The notes: generated by a model not told the origin, from the sequence alone. A stretch of DNA of 64,000 nt from Desulfuromonadaceae bacterium (GCA_028688955.1 JAQTXD010000007.1:1-64000), one strand, 5' to 3'; numbered from the stretch's first letter, positions 23,608-34,114 are shown. A program made the numbers and translations.

Positions 23608-24981
23608 TTATCTCCGGACATCAATTCCATAATTTTTTATTTTACGATGCAGGTTACTCCGCTCAAGTTCTATCAACTCAGCGGTTCGGGAAATATTCCA
23701 ATCATTTTCCTCAAGCTTTTGAATAATAAACTCCCGCTCGAAATCCTCCCTGGCATCGCGTAACGCCGAGCGGGAAAGCGCCCCCTCAAGATGGTCTGTA
23801 TGCACTAACGGGGATGACGTTTCACCAAAGAAGTCAGGCAGATCATCCGCGGTGATCACCCGTTCGGGTACCATGATCAGCATCCGCTCCACTATATTGC
23901 GTAGCTCGCGAAGATTGCCCGGCCACGAATAGTGTAGAAATTTACTGATGGCTTCCGGCTGAAACACTTTTGCCTCCCCCCCCTCCCTGCGGTAGAACAG
24001 CGAGACAAAATGCTGAACAAGTGATCCGATGTCCTCCAGTCGCTCGCGGAGAGCCGGGGCACGAAACGAAACCGTACTCAATAAATAAAACAGATCAGAA
24101 CTGAATCTTCCCGAGGCCATATCCTGTTCAAGGGATCTCGTAGTAGCAGCAATAATGCGAATATCAGACGACAGACGACGAATTCCCCCGACACGCTCAA
24201 AGCGTCCATCCTGTATATAGCGAAGGATCTTAACCTGCGTGCCGAGCGGCAGTTCACCAATTTCATCCAGAAACAGCGTACCGCCATCAGCCTGGTCAAA
24301 GCGTCCTTTCTTTTGAGACGTTGCGCCGGCAAAGGCACCTTTTTCATAACCGAAGAGTTCACTTTCGATTAACTCCTCCGGGATGGCAGAGCAGTTAACC
24401 GCAACAAATGGGTGCTCACGGCGTGGACTGTGACAGTGAAGAGAGCACGCTATCAGATTCTTCCCGGAGCCGTTCTCACCACTGATCAGTGCAGGCATCG
24501 AGGTAGCTGCAGCACGTTGAATCTGCTCCCGCACGGCACAGATCACAGCTGATTCACCGACAATTTCAGCTTCAGCAGATACAGAACGCTTTAGTTCTGC
24601 ATTCTGTGCCAGCAAATCCTGTAAAAGCAGCGCATTAGCAACACTCAGCAGCACTTTTTCGAGCGAAAGCGGCTTTTCAATAAAATCATATGCGCCAAGC
24701 TTCGTTGCACGAACCGCTGTCTCAATGGTTCCATGTCCCGAAATCATAATGACGGTAACCTGAGGAAACTGTAATTTGAGTCGTTCAAGAGTCTCCAGCC
24801 CATCCATACCCGGCATCCAGATATCAAGAAGAATCAGGTCAGGCAGTTCCTGACGGGCAGTTTCTATACCTTCAGCACCACTCTCTGCACTGAGTACCTG
24901 ATAGCCTTCATCCTCAAGAATACCGGTAAGCGAAATCCTGATATCCTTTTCATCATCTATGATCAAAATCGTGTGCTTCAT
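23608..24981 (-). CDS. sigma-54-dependent response regulator (NtrX-like)
   Basis: Receiver domain + AAA+ with GESGENGSGKN-type Walker A (SGENGSGKNLIA), GAFAGAT box + Fis-type HTH. Confidence 0.94.
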   Translation of the reverse strand: MKHTILIIDDEKDIRISLTGILEDEGYQVLSAESGAEGIETARQELPDLILLDIWMPGMDGLETLERLKLQFPQVTVIMISGHGTIETAVRATKLGAYDFIEKPLSLEKVLLSVANALLLQDLLAQNAELKRSVSAEAEIVGESAVICAVREQIQRAAATSMPALISGENGSGKNLIACSLHCHSPRREHPFVAVNCSAIPEELIESELFGYEKGAFAGATSQKKGRFDQADGGTLFLDEIGELPLGTQVKILRYIQDGRFERVGGIRRLSSDIRIIAATTRSLEQDMASGRFSSDLFYLLSTVSFRAPALRERLEDIGSLVQHFVSLFYRREGGEAKVFQPEAISKFLHYSWPGNLRELRNIVERMLIMVPERVITADDLPDFFGETSSPLVHTDHLEGALSRSALRDAREDFEREFIIQKLEENDWNISRTAELIELERSNLHRKIKNYGIDVRR

Positions 24982-25008
24982 ACAAACTCCTTACTGGAAT
25001 CCACTTAG

Positions 25009-27225
25009 TTATCCGGCAGGCAACTCGACCACAAAAACAGCTCCATGGGGAATGTTGTCGCGGATGCGCACAAACCCTCCATGATCCGTAACAATACTGC
25101 TTACTATGGCCAACCCGAGCCCCGTACCGTTCTTTTTAGTGGAGAAATATGGTTCAAACAGACGTGGCTTGTCAGCCGGCAAAATCCCGGGGCCATCATC
25201 TCCAATGCTGATGGTCGCCATTTTCAGCACATCATCAAAAAGAGTCGTCAGGGTAACGGTGCCATGTTCCGACATTGCAGCGACAGCATTTTCGAGAATA
25301 TTGATCAACACGCGTTTAATCTGATTGCGATCAATCATCAATACAGGCATCCGGGCATCCAAATTGACATTGAATTGCACCTTTCGGTGTGCTTCCTGAT
25401 ACAGGGTCAATGACTCACGAATCAATTCGTTCATATCATTTGGTTCAGGTTGAATGGCTGGCATCCGGGCAAAATTTGAAAATTCGTTAACCAGATTTTT
25501 CAGGTCATCAACGGATTTAATAATCATTTCAGTACATTCGTCAAAAACCTTCTCATCGTCACTAAAGCGTGAGAGATAGCGTTTTCTAAGACGTTGGGCA
25601 GAAAGCTGAATCGGAGTAAGCGGATTTTTTATCTCATGGGCAATCCTGCGCGCAACTTCACGCCAGGCCGCCATGCGTTGTGCCCGCATCATCTGCGTCA
25701 AATCATCAAGCACGGCAACCATACCCAATATTTCTCCATTTCCTGCATGCAGGAGCGTCAAATGGAGCTGCAGAGCGATACGTGACCCACGTAAATCGAG
25801 AAAGACCTGTTTACTGAGCGTTCCGTGTTTGGACTGCAACAGTTCCCGAATGGAGTCAGTGGCAATATCAAGGTGCTTATCGATGATTACGTCGCGATAA
25901 TTTTTCCCGATAACCTGAGAAGCGGACAAGCCAAGTAAACGCTCTGCAGAAGTGTTGATCGTCCGCAACATTCCCTCACTATCAATTGAGATTACTCCGG
26001 CAGCAATATTGCGCAGAACAATCTCCATATATTGCTGACGCCTCTCAATTTCCTGATTACTGCGAAGAAGTTCGAGATTTGAAATATTCAGCGCGTTCTG
26101 TTTGGTCCGTAAATCATCCGTCATTCGATTGAATGACTGGACCAGCATGCCGATCTCATCAACAGAGTAGGAATCAATCCGCACGTCCAGGTTGCCTCCT
26201 GCTACTGCACGCGTTGCGTCAACCAGTTCCTGAATGGGCTTGGTCATGCTGTTAGCCAGATATACTCCCATCCAATATGCAAAGAAAACTATTACCATGG
26301 CTATTAAAAACAGCGTAATGATATACCCGGTTCTGATCGGATTCTTGAGTATTTTAAGCTGACGAAATTCGTGGTACGACGAAGTAATTTCCTTCATTTT
26401 ATTTACCAGCGAATACGGCACATAATAATTGACAACAACAACTCCAACAACATCGGATTCATTCCAGGTAGACCGGATCGGTACGATGCCCCGAATCAGA
26501 TCCGCCTTTCCGGCCTGATTTACTCTGGTTAACTCCTCACCCGCAAGTCCTCGTTTGATGTCTTCCGAAGATGGGTCGGTAAACTCCCCTTTCGGCACCG
26601 CCGGATTTGAAGCTCGCACCAATTCTTCCCGCTGTGCAGAATACACCTCGACCACACCAAGATTATATTCACTCTGTTTCTGGTGAATAAGCTGCTTGAG
26701 AAGAGGGAGATTATCCTCGTTCAGCAGCTTTTGATCCCGTATGAAATGACTGATCTGTTTGCCGTAATACAGTGAGTTTGATGCAGAACTTTTGTAATAG
26801 GTCTGTGCTACTTCCAGCGATTCGCTCAACGATCGTTCAACCTGAGTGTTGAACCAGTTGTGCACGGTATTGTTGATAAAACCGGCTGCGGCAAAAAAGA
26901 GCAGAAGCGTCGGGACCAAAGAAAGGGCCACGAAAGAGAGGACCAATTTTGTGCGTAGTTTTTTAGCAAAGGGATTTGAACGGCTCTCGACAAGCAATTT
27001 TACAACGTTGCGACTTACCAGATACACCAGCAGAATGACAAGCAGGATGACAACATTGATGACGGCAAACACAGCAATGTTGCTTCCGAGTTTCGCTCCG
27101 ACGCTCAACTGGGTCAAACTTATTTCGGCTCTGGTCAGGATAACAATCGATATAATTGCTATGATGATAACGACCGCTTCTCGATATCTCTTTTTCCGTT
27201 CATCAGTCGAAACAGTGATATTCAT
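25009..27225 (-). CDS. NtrY-like sensor histidine kinase (TM, HAMP, PAS, HisKA, HATPase)
   Basis: 738 aa; ARRIAHEIKNPLTPIQLSAQRLRKRY; GTGLGLAIVSSIV. Confidence 0.94.
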   Translation of the reverse strand: MNITVSTDERKKRYREAVVIIIAIISIVILTRAEISLTQLSVGAKLGSNIAVFAVINVVILLVILLVYLVSRNVVKLLVESRSNPFAKKLRTKLVLSFVALSLVPTLLLFFAAAGFINNTVHNWFNTQVERSLSESLEVAQTYYKSSASNSLYYGKQISHFIRDQKLLNEDNLPLLKQLIHQKQSEYNLGVVEVYSAQREELVRASNPAVPKGEFTDPSSEDIKRGLAGEELTRVNQAGKADLIRGIVPIRSTWNESDVVGVVVVNYYVPYSLVNKMKEITSSYHEFRQLKILKNPIRTGYIITLFLIAMVIVFFAYWMGVYLANSMTKPIQELVDATRAVAGGNLDVRIDSYSVDEIGMLVQSFNRMTDDLRTKQNALNISNLELLRSNQEIERRQQYMEIVLRNIAAGVISIDSEGMLRTINTSAERLLGLSASQVIGKNYRDVIIDKHLDIATDSIRELLQSKHGTLSKQVFLDLRGSRIALQLHLTLLHAGNGEILGMVAVLDDLTQMMRAQRMAAWREVARRIAHEIKNPLTPIQLSAQRLRKRYLSRFSDDEKVFDECTEMIIKSVDDLKNLVNEFSNFARMPAIQPEPNDMNELIRESLTLYQEAHRKVQFNVNLDARMPVLMIDRNQIKRVLINILENAVAAMSEHGTVTLTTLFDDVLKMATISIGDDGPGILPADKPRLFEPYFSTKKNGTGLGLAIVSSIVTDHGGFVRIRDNIPHGAVFVVELPAG

Positions 27226-27375
27226 TCAATCGAAACCCTTTCCCTTAGTAAGGCGGCGATTTTAGCACAGATATAATTTACTTTAAAACGTATTGTTGCA
27301 ATTTTGCATCAATTGCTGATTGAAGATAAATATGATACTGTCCGCACCGGACTGGACTTCAACGGAGTTTTCACT

Positions 27376-27822
27376 ATGCGCATTCAGGACACATCTTCAC
27401 TGCGGGATCTCGATAAAAAAGCAAAAAGCTCATCTTCAATAAAAAAGGTAATGAATTCCTTCTTTGCTGATGAGTTAAATCACCGTGAGGAGACCGTTGC
27501 AACGTATCAAGATGATGTTGAGACACTCCGAGCTGAAATTGAAAAAGCAGGGACGTTGCTGACCACTGCGCCAACATTGACCAACTTCAAACAGTTTCGT
27601 AGTCTGCTCAGCACCCTCGCTAAAAAGGTAAATGCAGAAGCGTACCGTCTTGATAAGTTTGGTGGAACCCCGCAAAATCCGCGTTATTACGAAACGATAA
27701 CGATAATCGATCGCGAGGCCGATGCCCTCTACAACCTCATTGTCAAAGAGAACCGCGACAGCATGGCTATTACGGCAAAGGTTATCGGTATCAAGGGGTT
27801 AGTAGTAGACCTGGTAACGTGA
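27376..27822 (+). CDS. YaaR/DUF327-family protein
   Basis: MRIQDTSSLRDLDKKAKSSSSIKKVMNSFFADEL...GLVVDLVT; start moved from 27304. Confidence 0.75.
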   Translation: MRIQDTSSLRDLDKKAKSSSSIKKVMNSFFADELNHREETVATYQDDVETLRAEIEKAGTLLTTAPTLTNFKQFRSLLSTLAKKVNAEAYRLDKFGGTPQNPRYYETITIIDREADALYNLIVKENRDSMAITAKVIGIKGLVVDLVT

Positions 27823-27872
27823 GACGAGCAAACATGAACATACATCGCCTGTTAGAATACGAGGAGCCAATC

Positions 27873-28673
27873 ATGAGTAATGCAGAATTAGATGCCACGG
27901 TACAAAAAGGACTTGATCTTCTCGATCAGGGTGAAGTTACACAGGCAATAGCTGTATTTGAATCTTATTGCAATAGCAATAAGACGTTACCGGACAGCTG
28001 GTTTTATCTCGGCGATGCTCTTGCTGAAGACGGCCGTCTGGATGACGCTATCTCCCGCTATCGTGAAGGACTCAAGCTGGCTCCGGATGATGCTGATGCC
28101 CTGACAACGCTGGGAGACATGCTCCTTGAAGCTGGAAACCACAAGGAATCGCTTGTTTGCTATAAAAAAGTCCTCGCTATAGACCCAAAAGACGCTGATG
28201 CTCTCGTAAGCATCGGCCTGGTTTACAATAGCCAGGATCGCACGGATGAAGCTATCAGCGCATTTAACCAGGCACTCGAACTGGAACCTGATAACGTTTT
28301 CGCACTCAACGCCCTCGGAGATTCGCTGTATGGTCAGGGAGATGTTGATGGAGCTGTCGCCGCATTCACCAGAGGTGTAGAGATCGACCCGGCAGATCCG
28401 GCCGCCCACTTCAATCTGGGTGAGCTGTACTATGATCTGGACGAACTGGAAGAGGCTGAAGATGCCTGCCTTGAAGCAATCCGGTGTGATCCCTCCTACA
28501 GCATGGCGTATCTGACACTGGGCGGAATCTGTATGGACCAGGATCGTACTACCGATGCGATTGCCCATTTTGAAAAATATCTTGCATATGAAAAATCAAG
28601 TCAGGCAGCAGACATGATCGCCGAGGTAAAAGCGGTTATCGAAGGTCTCAAAGAAGAGGCAAAGGGGCAGTAA
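27873..28673 (+). CDS. tetratricopeptide-repeat protein
   Basis: Multiple TPRs (LPDSWFYLGDALAEDGRLDDAISRYREGLKLAPDDADAL...); GAGGAG SD before ATG 27873. Confidence 0.88.
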   Translation: MSNAELDATVQKGLDLLDQGEVTQAIAVFESYCNSNKTLPDSWFYLGDALAEDGRLDDAISRYREGLKLAPDDADALTTLGDMLLEAGNHKESLVCYKKVLAIDPKDADALVSIGLVYNSQDRTDEAISAFNQALELEPDNVFALNALGDSLYGQGDVDGAVAAFTRGVEIDPADPAAHFNLGELYYDLDELEEAEDACLEAIRCDPSYSMAYLTLGGICMDQDRTTDAIAHFEKYLAYEKSSQAADMIAEVKAVIEGLKEEAKGQ

Positions 28674-30058
28674 TGTCGCATCACAAACCTGTTCTGATCG
28701 ACTCCCACGCGCATATTTACTATCGGGATTTTGCCGCCGACTTTGACGACATGCTCTCACGTGCCGAGGATGCCGGAGTTTCCGCCATTGTAGTCGTTGG
28801 TACCGACCTCGAATCAAGTCGTGAATCAGTTGAACTCGCTGAAAAATATCCGCAATTGTACGCCGCCGTTGGAATTCACCCCCATGACGCCGGCCGGGTT
28901 ACCGAAGGGTGCTACGACATCATTCGTGATCTTGCGCTGTCAAGCAGCAAGGTTGTCGCCATCGGTGAAATAGGACTTGATTTCTACCGGGATAGATCCC
29001 CGCGTGATCTCCAGGAACTGGTTTTTCGTCGTCTCCTCCAGATTGCAGACACTTTGAGCAAACCGGTCATTATCCATGATCGTGATGCTCATGACCGTGT
29101 CATGAGCATTCTGCGGGAAGAAAATATACGCAGGGGAGTACTGCACTGTTTCTCCGGAGACGCAGCCATGGCTGCGGAGGCAGCCGCTCTCGGATTCTAT
29201 ATTTCTATACCGGGGACAATCACCTACCCTGGCAACCACAGCCTGCGGGAAGTTGTAAGATCTGTCAGTATCGATCGCATGCTCGTGGAAACTGACTGTC
29301 CCTACCTTCCCCCGGTACCCCATCGTGGCAAGCGAAATGAGCCGGCATATGTACGCATTGCGGCAGAAAAGCTTGCCGAAGTAAAAGGGCTGACACTTGA
29401 AGATGTTGCCCGCATCACCACAAAAAATGCCGGGGACCTGTTCGGCATTACGCTGTGGGATCAATCAGAAAAAATTGCCTATCGAATCCGCAATTCACTG
29501 TATTTGAACATCACCAATCGCTGCTCAAACCGCTGTACTTTTTGCCCGAAATTTGATGATTTCACCGTAAAGGGGCATAACCTGCTGCTGAACAGTGAAC
29601 CGACATTTGAAGAGGTAATGGCGGCCATCGGGCATCCTGAAGGCGTTGACGAAGTGGTATTCTGCGGCTTCGGTGAACCACTCATCCGTATTGATCTGGT
29701 AAAACGCGTAGCCGGAGAGCTTAAACGGCAGGGGTTCTACATCCGTATTAATACGGACGGCCAGGCAAACCGGGTACATAGTCGCAATATTCTGCCTGAA
29801 TTGGCCGGGGTGGTTGATTCAATTTCAGTCAGCCTGAACGCACCTGATGCCGAAACCTACAGCCGCCTCTGCAATACCCCTTTCGGGACAGATGGCTTTG
29901 ACAGTGTGTGTGATTTTTTACGGGCAGCATCTGCCTATATTCCGCAGGTAATAGCCAGCGCGGTTACCGTCCCGGGTGTAGATATTGACGCGTGCCGCAG
30001 GCTGGCAGCAACGCTCAATGCTGAATTTCGTGTACGGGAATATACTGAGGTCGGATAA
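28673..30058 (+). CDS. TatD-family hydrolase fused to a radical SAM domain
   Basis: N-terminal TatD (LIDSHAHIYYRDFAADFD, AIGEIGLDFYRDRSP, ETDCPYLPPVPHRGKRNEPAYV); C-terminal ITNRCSNRCTFCPKF CxxxCxxC radical SAM. Confidence 0.92.
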   Translation: MSHHKPVLIDSHAHIYYRDFAADFDDMLSRAEDAGVSAIVVVGTDLESSRESVELAEKYPQLYAAVGIHPHDAGRVTEGCYDIIRDLALSSSKVVAIGEIGLDFYRDRSPRDLQELVFRRLLQIADTLSKPVIIHDRDAHDRVMSILREENIRRGVLHCFSGDAAMAAEAAALGFYISIPGTITYPGNHSLREVVRSVSIDRMLVETDCPYLPPVPHRGKRNEPAYVRIAAEKLAEVKGLTLEDVARITTKNAGDLFGITLWDQSEKIAYRIRNSLYLNITNRCSNRCTFCPKFDDFTVKGHNLLLNSEPTFEEVMAAIGHPEGVDEVVFCGFGEPLIRIDLVKRVAGELKRQGFYIRINTDGQANRVHSRNILPELAGVVDSISVSLNAPDAETYSRLCNTPFGTDGFDSVCDFLRAASAYIPQVIASAVTVPGVDIDACRRLAATLNAEFRVREYTEVG

Positions 30059-30113
30059 ATTGAAAAAGTGTTGTCACGAAGTTCCTGAATTGCACTCCGA
30101 GAGGGTTAATCAC

Positions 30114-31031
30114 ATGTATTTTGACACGATACCACGATCATGGTCTTACCTGATTTTATTCATTCTGGTCGGGCAGTTTGGAATTTCCGTCGGCACGGCC
30201 TCAGCGACACCACCGGAGACAAGTATATCCGCATACGATATTCCAACCAGTGAGTTGAATAAGGTTAAGAAGAAAGTACCGGTAAAACGAACATCAAATG
30301 CATCAAAAAAGAAGAAAAAAAGTGAGAGTCCCGCTGCAAAATCATCAGACAGCGTCACGCCATCGGAGACATCTGGACAGGCACATACACCGTCCACCGT
30401 TTTGAACAGTGCCACCGTCACCGGGATATCTCCCGTTGCACCGGAACCGCTGTCGAAACCTGAAAACAACAGGATTGAGCAGACTCAACAAAGCAATGGT
30501 GCGGCTGCGAAACCAACTGACGCAGTCATGCCCCCTAAAACGACAGAACAGGCAACATCGTCCTCCGTTGGCGCAAACAGTGCCGCTGCTACCGTGGCAT
30601 CTCCCACGGCGTCGGAACCACCGTCAAAATCGGAAAACATCCTCATATACCATACACCGTACAGCTTTGTCGTGCCGGGCAAAGGAACCATCATTCATGC
30701 CGTCATCAGCAACAGGACTGACATTCAGCAAATTTACTGTCTGGTCCCCGCCACAGATGGCAAGACTCAAATCCAGGTTAAAATGGAAAAAGAGGCCGGT
30801 ACCCAGTTTACCTATTCAACCGTTATTCCCGGGTATTCGGCTGATAAATCACAACTTCGCTATACGATTGTTGTCGTGGACGTACTGGGCACGGTAACCC
30901 GCAGTCAGGAGTATGTAACACCCGTGACTGTCTCACCTGTTGTGCCAGGTTGGCAACTTGAAGGGTCAGGCAGAGCGACATTGATTACTGATCAGCAGGG
31001 CGACCAGAAAAATGGCCTGAAGAAGGAGTGA
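30114..31031 (+). CDS. exported protein with low-complexity S/T/P linker and C-terminal Ig-like domain (hypothetical)
   Basis: MYFDTIPRSWSYLILFILVGQFGISVGTASA signal; K-rich then S/T/P-rich linker; start moved from 29985. Confidence 0.55.
   Translation: MYFDTIPRSWSYLILFILVGQFGISVGTASATPPETSISAYDIPTSELNKVKKKVPVKRTSNASKKKKKSESPAAKSSDSVTPSETSGQAHTPSTVLNSATVTGISPVAPEPLSKPENNRIEQTQQSNGAAAKPTDAVMPPKTTEQATSSSVGANSAAATVASPTASEPPSKSENILIYHTPYSFVVPGKGTIIHAVISNRTDIQQIYCLVPATDGKTQIQVKMEKEAGTQFTYSTVIPGYSADKSQLRYTIVVVDVLGTVTRSQEYVTPVTVSPVVPGWQLEGSGRATLITDQQGDQKNGLKKE
30333..30674 (+). repeat. two diverged tandem copies of a ~57-codon linker segment
   Basis: AAKSSDSVTPSETSGQAHTPSTVLNSATVTGISPVAPEPLSKPEN vs AAKPTDAVMPPKTTEQATSSSVGANSAAATVASPTASEPPSKSEN, offset 171 bp, ungapped. 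Confidence 0.7.
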
Positions 31032-31036
31032 CACTG

Positions 31037-32380
31037 TCAGGATAAAATACGGTCAATTTCTTCTATCTCTTTTTTTTGTTTTTCAAAACATTCAGGGCAG
31101 ACACCATGGGTGAAGTCCGCGTCTGAATGATCACATATATACTGTTCCAACTGCTCCCAATACCCGCTATCGTTACGTATTTTTTTGCACCAGGCGCAAA
31201 TAGGTATAATTCCGGCGAGTACTTTTACCTTTTCCAGAGCATCTTTCAATTCAATAGTCTGGAGTTCTAAAATATCGCGCTGGCTGACGAGATCGTGTTC
31301 CTTGTCGGCCAGTTTTGTCAGGAGATCGTTGAAGGTAGTGGCCAACAAACCCACCTCGTCGGTTGACTGTACTGAAATCTTATTATTGTAAGAATCGGAA
31401 TGATTCTCCCTGATCATGGCGACCTGAGCTGTAAGGTTTTTGAGATTAAAAGTTATTCGAGTGGTAAGGACCCAGATAAGAACCATGGAGAGCAGCATTA
31501 TGAATGCCGATGCGCTCAGCAGGTAGGATCGAAGGCGGTAAATCGGCTCGTAGGCTTCGTCCAGGGGAAAAACGCACCCGAGTATCCAATCTACCGTTTT
31601 CAGACTTTTGAACGAGGCTAACTGTTTGACACCTCGTGAATTTATAGTCTCCCCGCTTCCCTCGAAGCCAAGCAGGGCAGCATCCAGCAGCCTGTTTTTA
31701 CCGAGAGGAATATCACGTTTCATAATCCGGTTTTTGTCCGGATGAAGAATCAGGGTACGATCTTTGCTGATCAAATAGAGATAACCCTTTTTACCTATTT
31801 TAAACCCCATAATCTCTTCAATGAAATAGTCACTGGTCAAATTAATGCTCCCGACCAGATACCCCAGAAGCACATCATTTTTGTCACTGACCGGTGCTGC
31901 CATTACAATAGAGGGGGCATTTGTTTGAGGATTCGGATAAGGATTCGAAATGTCCGGTAATCCGTTTTCTTCAATGCTTTTCAGAAACGCTTCCAGTTCT
32001 ACAGCCTTTTTACCACTTCGACCTTTTATGTATGGTGTTTCAGCAACTATTTCATATTTTGTATCCAACAGCATAATTCCACCAGAGAACATACTTCGTA
32101 AACCGTTTTTCTGATCAAGCAGAAGCTGCGCTTTCTCGCGATTATGAAAAACACCCTCAGGAACTGTATAGCCGCTGTCTGCCAATGCCACAAGCCAGGT
32201 ACCAAGTTTGTCATCAATACTGCGGGCAATAATTTTTGTCATTGCATATTGTTGTTTTTGAATATTGTCGCGGGTAAGCGCAGAAGTGTACGAATCAATC
32301 CCCCAACAGCTTAGCGAAAAGACTATCAGCAGAAAAACACATATACTAAGTGCATATTTTTTTTGAATTCCTGACTTCAT
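31037..32380 (-). CDS. membrane sensor: extracytoplasmic Cache-like domain, HAMP, coiled coil and C-terminal Cys-rich domain; no kinase domain
   Basis: Two TMs, HAMP-like segment, ICAWCKKIRNDSGYWEQLEQYICDHSDADFTHGVCPECFEK C-terminus. Confidence 0.8.
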   Translation of the reverse strand: MKSGIQKKYALSICVFLLIVFSLSCWGIDSYTSALTRDNIQKQQYAMTKIIARSIDDKLGTWLVALADSGYTVPEGVFHNREKAQLLLDQKNGLRSMFSGGIMLLDTKYEIVAETPYIKGRSGKKAVELEAFLKSIEENGLPDISNPYPNPQTNAPSIVMAAPVSDKNDVLLGYLVGSINLTSDYFIEEIMGFKIGKKGYLYLISKDRTLILHPDKNRIMKRDIPLGKNRLLDAALLGFEGSGETINSRGVKQLASFKSLKTVDWILGCVFPLDEAYEPIYRLRSYLLSASAFIMLLSMVLIWVLTTRITFNLKNLTAQVAMIRENHSDSYNNKISVQSTDEVGLLATTFNDLLTKLADKEHDLVSQRDILELQTIELKDALEKVKVLAGIIPICAWCKKIRNDSGYWEQLEQYICDHSDADFTHGVCPECFEKQKKEIEEIDRILS

Positions 32381-33136
32381 ACCGTCACCATAAACAGATA
32401 TCCCGACACTCTAACAGAGAACCGATGAAATGCAACATGGTGATGTGTTTTTCACCGGTGTACCTCTTACGAAACTCTCGGTATACAGCGATTGAATACA
32501 AGGGGCTTTTGATGTGAAAGCGTATTGATATCGGCAGGATTGGAGCAATCGGCATTAGAGACACCGTTCGCGCTGGCTGCACTTCAGCCAAAGGGAAAAG
32601 AACCGGGCGGCCAGATTGATTCCGGGGTGGTCTCACAAAAAACCAGTGACATGATTTTGGCTCATCCTGAGACCGCAAGCATAAGACCGTATGCGCCCGA
32701 GACAATAAAGAGAGGACCGTATCATTCCGCAAACAGCCAAGTATCCCTTTTACTTTTTCGCCACCAGTACCCCAGGCGACTATCTGGACCCTTGGCGGCG
32801 GGAAACATTGAAAACAGTGATCCAGTTAGCATTTCTCACCCTGTCAACACTCGTTGCACTGAAGATGACAATGATGCCATGCGTAACCATGGTGCCTGTC
32901 CGCAATGTTCAGAAGAGCATATAAAAATTTCTGACAGAGCAGGGTTCAAAATACGTCTGATACAGAGTACAAACTGACTGGGGGAAAGGTTGACATGTGT
33001 TGATAATCCGGTCAGGCACCGAACTATTTCCCAGCCTCTTTGAATATTCTTGGCAGCAACCAAAACTTCAGTACTGTGGTTCAGCCAGCACCGATATTTC
33101 ACGTCATGTAAGGACGAAACTAATCGATGTGCACTG

Positions 33137-33739
33137 CTACCGAACCGCTGCCGGTATAACAACGCCTCCAGAAACGACAAACTTTACCGCATCCTCAACC
33201 GTCATGCCACTTTCATACACATCGCTCTCATTGAACCAGAGTGCAAATCCTGACGTCGGATTTGGCATGGTTGGTATGTATACCACGACATAATGTTCAC
33301 CTTCCCGCTCCACTTCAGCAGTGACAAAACCCACGGCACGAACACCGGGACGAGGCCACTCAACGAACACCGCCCGCCGGTAGGATGAGCCTCCTTCACT
33401 AAATACCTTCGTCAGTTGCTTGCTGGATGTGTAGATTGACTTGACTAACGGTATGCGTGTCAGCAGGTCGTCACTAAACTTCAGAAGGCGTTTCCCGAGT
33501 ACGTTAGTAGCGACCAGACCGGTCAGGTACACCACCACGGCACCCGTTATCATTCCTATACCAGGGATATGCCCTTCACTTCGGCCGTAGAATGCCATCA
33601 CACTGTCAAGATGACTTCCGAGGATTCCATCAGCAAAATTAAAAAGAAACTTGAGAATGAATATTGTAATCCCAAACGGGATGACGATAAAAATCCCCGC
33701 AAAGAAGGTCCCTTTAAGGTGTTTTACAACTACTTTCAT
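33137..33739 (-). CDS. DUF502-family membrane protein
   Basis: 200 aa; LKGTFFAGIFIVIPFGITIFILKFLFNFADGILG...GIGMITGAVVVYLTGLVATNVLGKRLL...IPLVKSIYTSSKQL...VVVYIPTMPNPTSGF. Confidence 0.92.
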   Translation of the reverse strand: MKVVVKHLKGTFFAGIFIVIPFGITIFILKFLFNFADGILGSHLDSVMAFYGRSEGHIPGIGMITGAVVVYLTGLVATNVLGKRLLKFSDDLLTRIPLVKSIYTSSKQLTKVFSEGGSSYRRAVFVEWPRPGVRAVGFVTAEVEREGEHYVVVYIPTMPNPTSGFALWFNESDVYESGMTVEDAVKFVVSGGVVIPAAVR

Positions 33740-33751
33740 ATGTATATGTCC

Positions 33752-34114
33752 TTATCGAAGCTTCAGTGTATTCAATATTTTCCCGGTGACTCTATTCAGA
33801 ACATGAGTACGCGGCAAAGAAGAAAACGGAGGTGTACGGCGGTTACCGAGCAGCTTGAGTTCTCTCGAAATTCTGGAATCATTATGTATTTTAAGCCCTT
33901 TCAGAAAGATCTTGATTGCCTGATCCTTCTTGTTCGCAAGGAGATAGATGCGGCCCAGAAGTAAATAATGATCAGTATTAAGCGGATTCATAGAGATCGC
34001 CTTGATGCATAAATCAATGCCTTTTTTAATCTGTCCGGCTTCACTGGCAATACTGTACCCCATCAAGGAAAGCATTTCCGGTGAAGCTGACTGCTGATTG
34101 GTTTCAACTTTCAT
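33752..34114 (-). CDS. small TPR-like protein
   Basis: MLSLMGYSIASEAGQIKKGIDLCIKAISMNPLNTDHYLLLGRIYLLANKKDQAIKIFLKGLKI TPR pattern. Confidence 0.7.
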   Translation of the reverse strand: MKVETNQQSASPEMLSLMGYSIASEAGQIKKGIDLCIKAISMNPLNTDHYLLLGRIYLLANKKDQAIKIFLKGLKIHNDSRISRELKLLGNRRTPPFSSLPRTHVLNRVTGKILNTLKLR

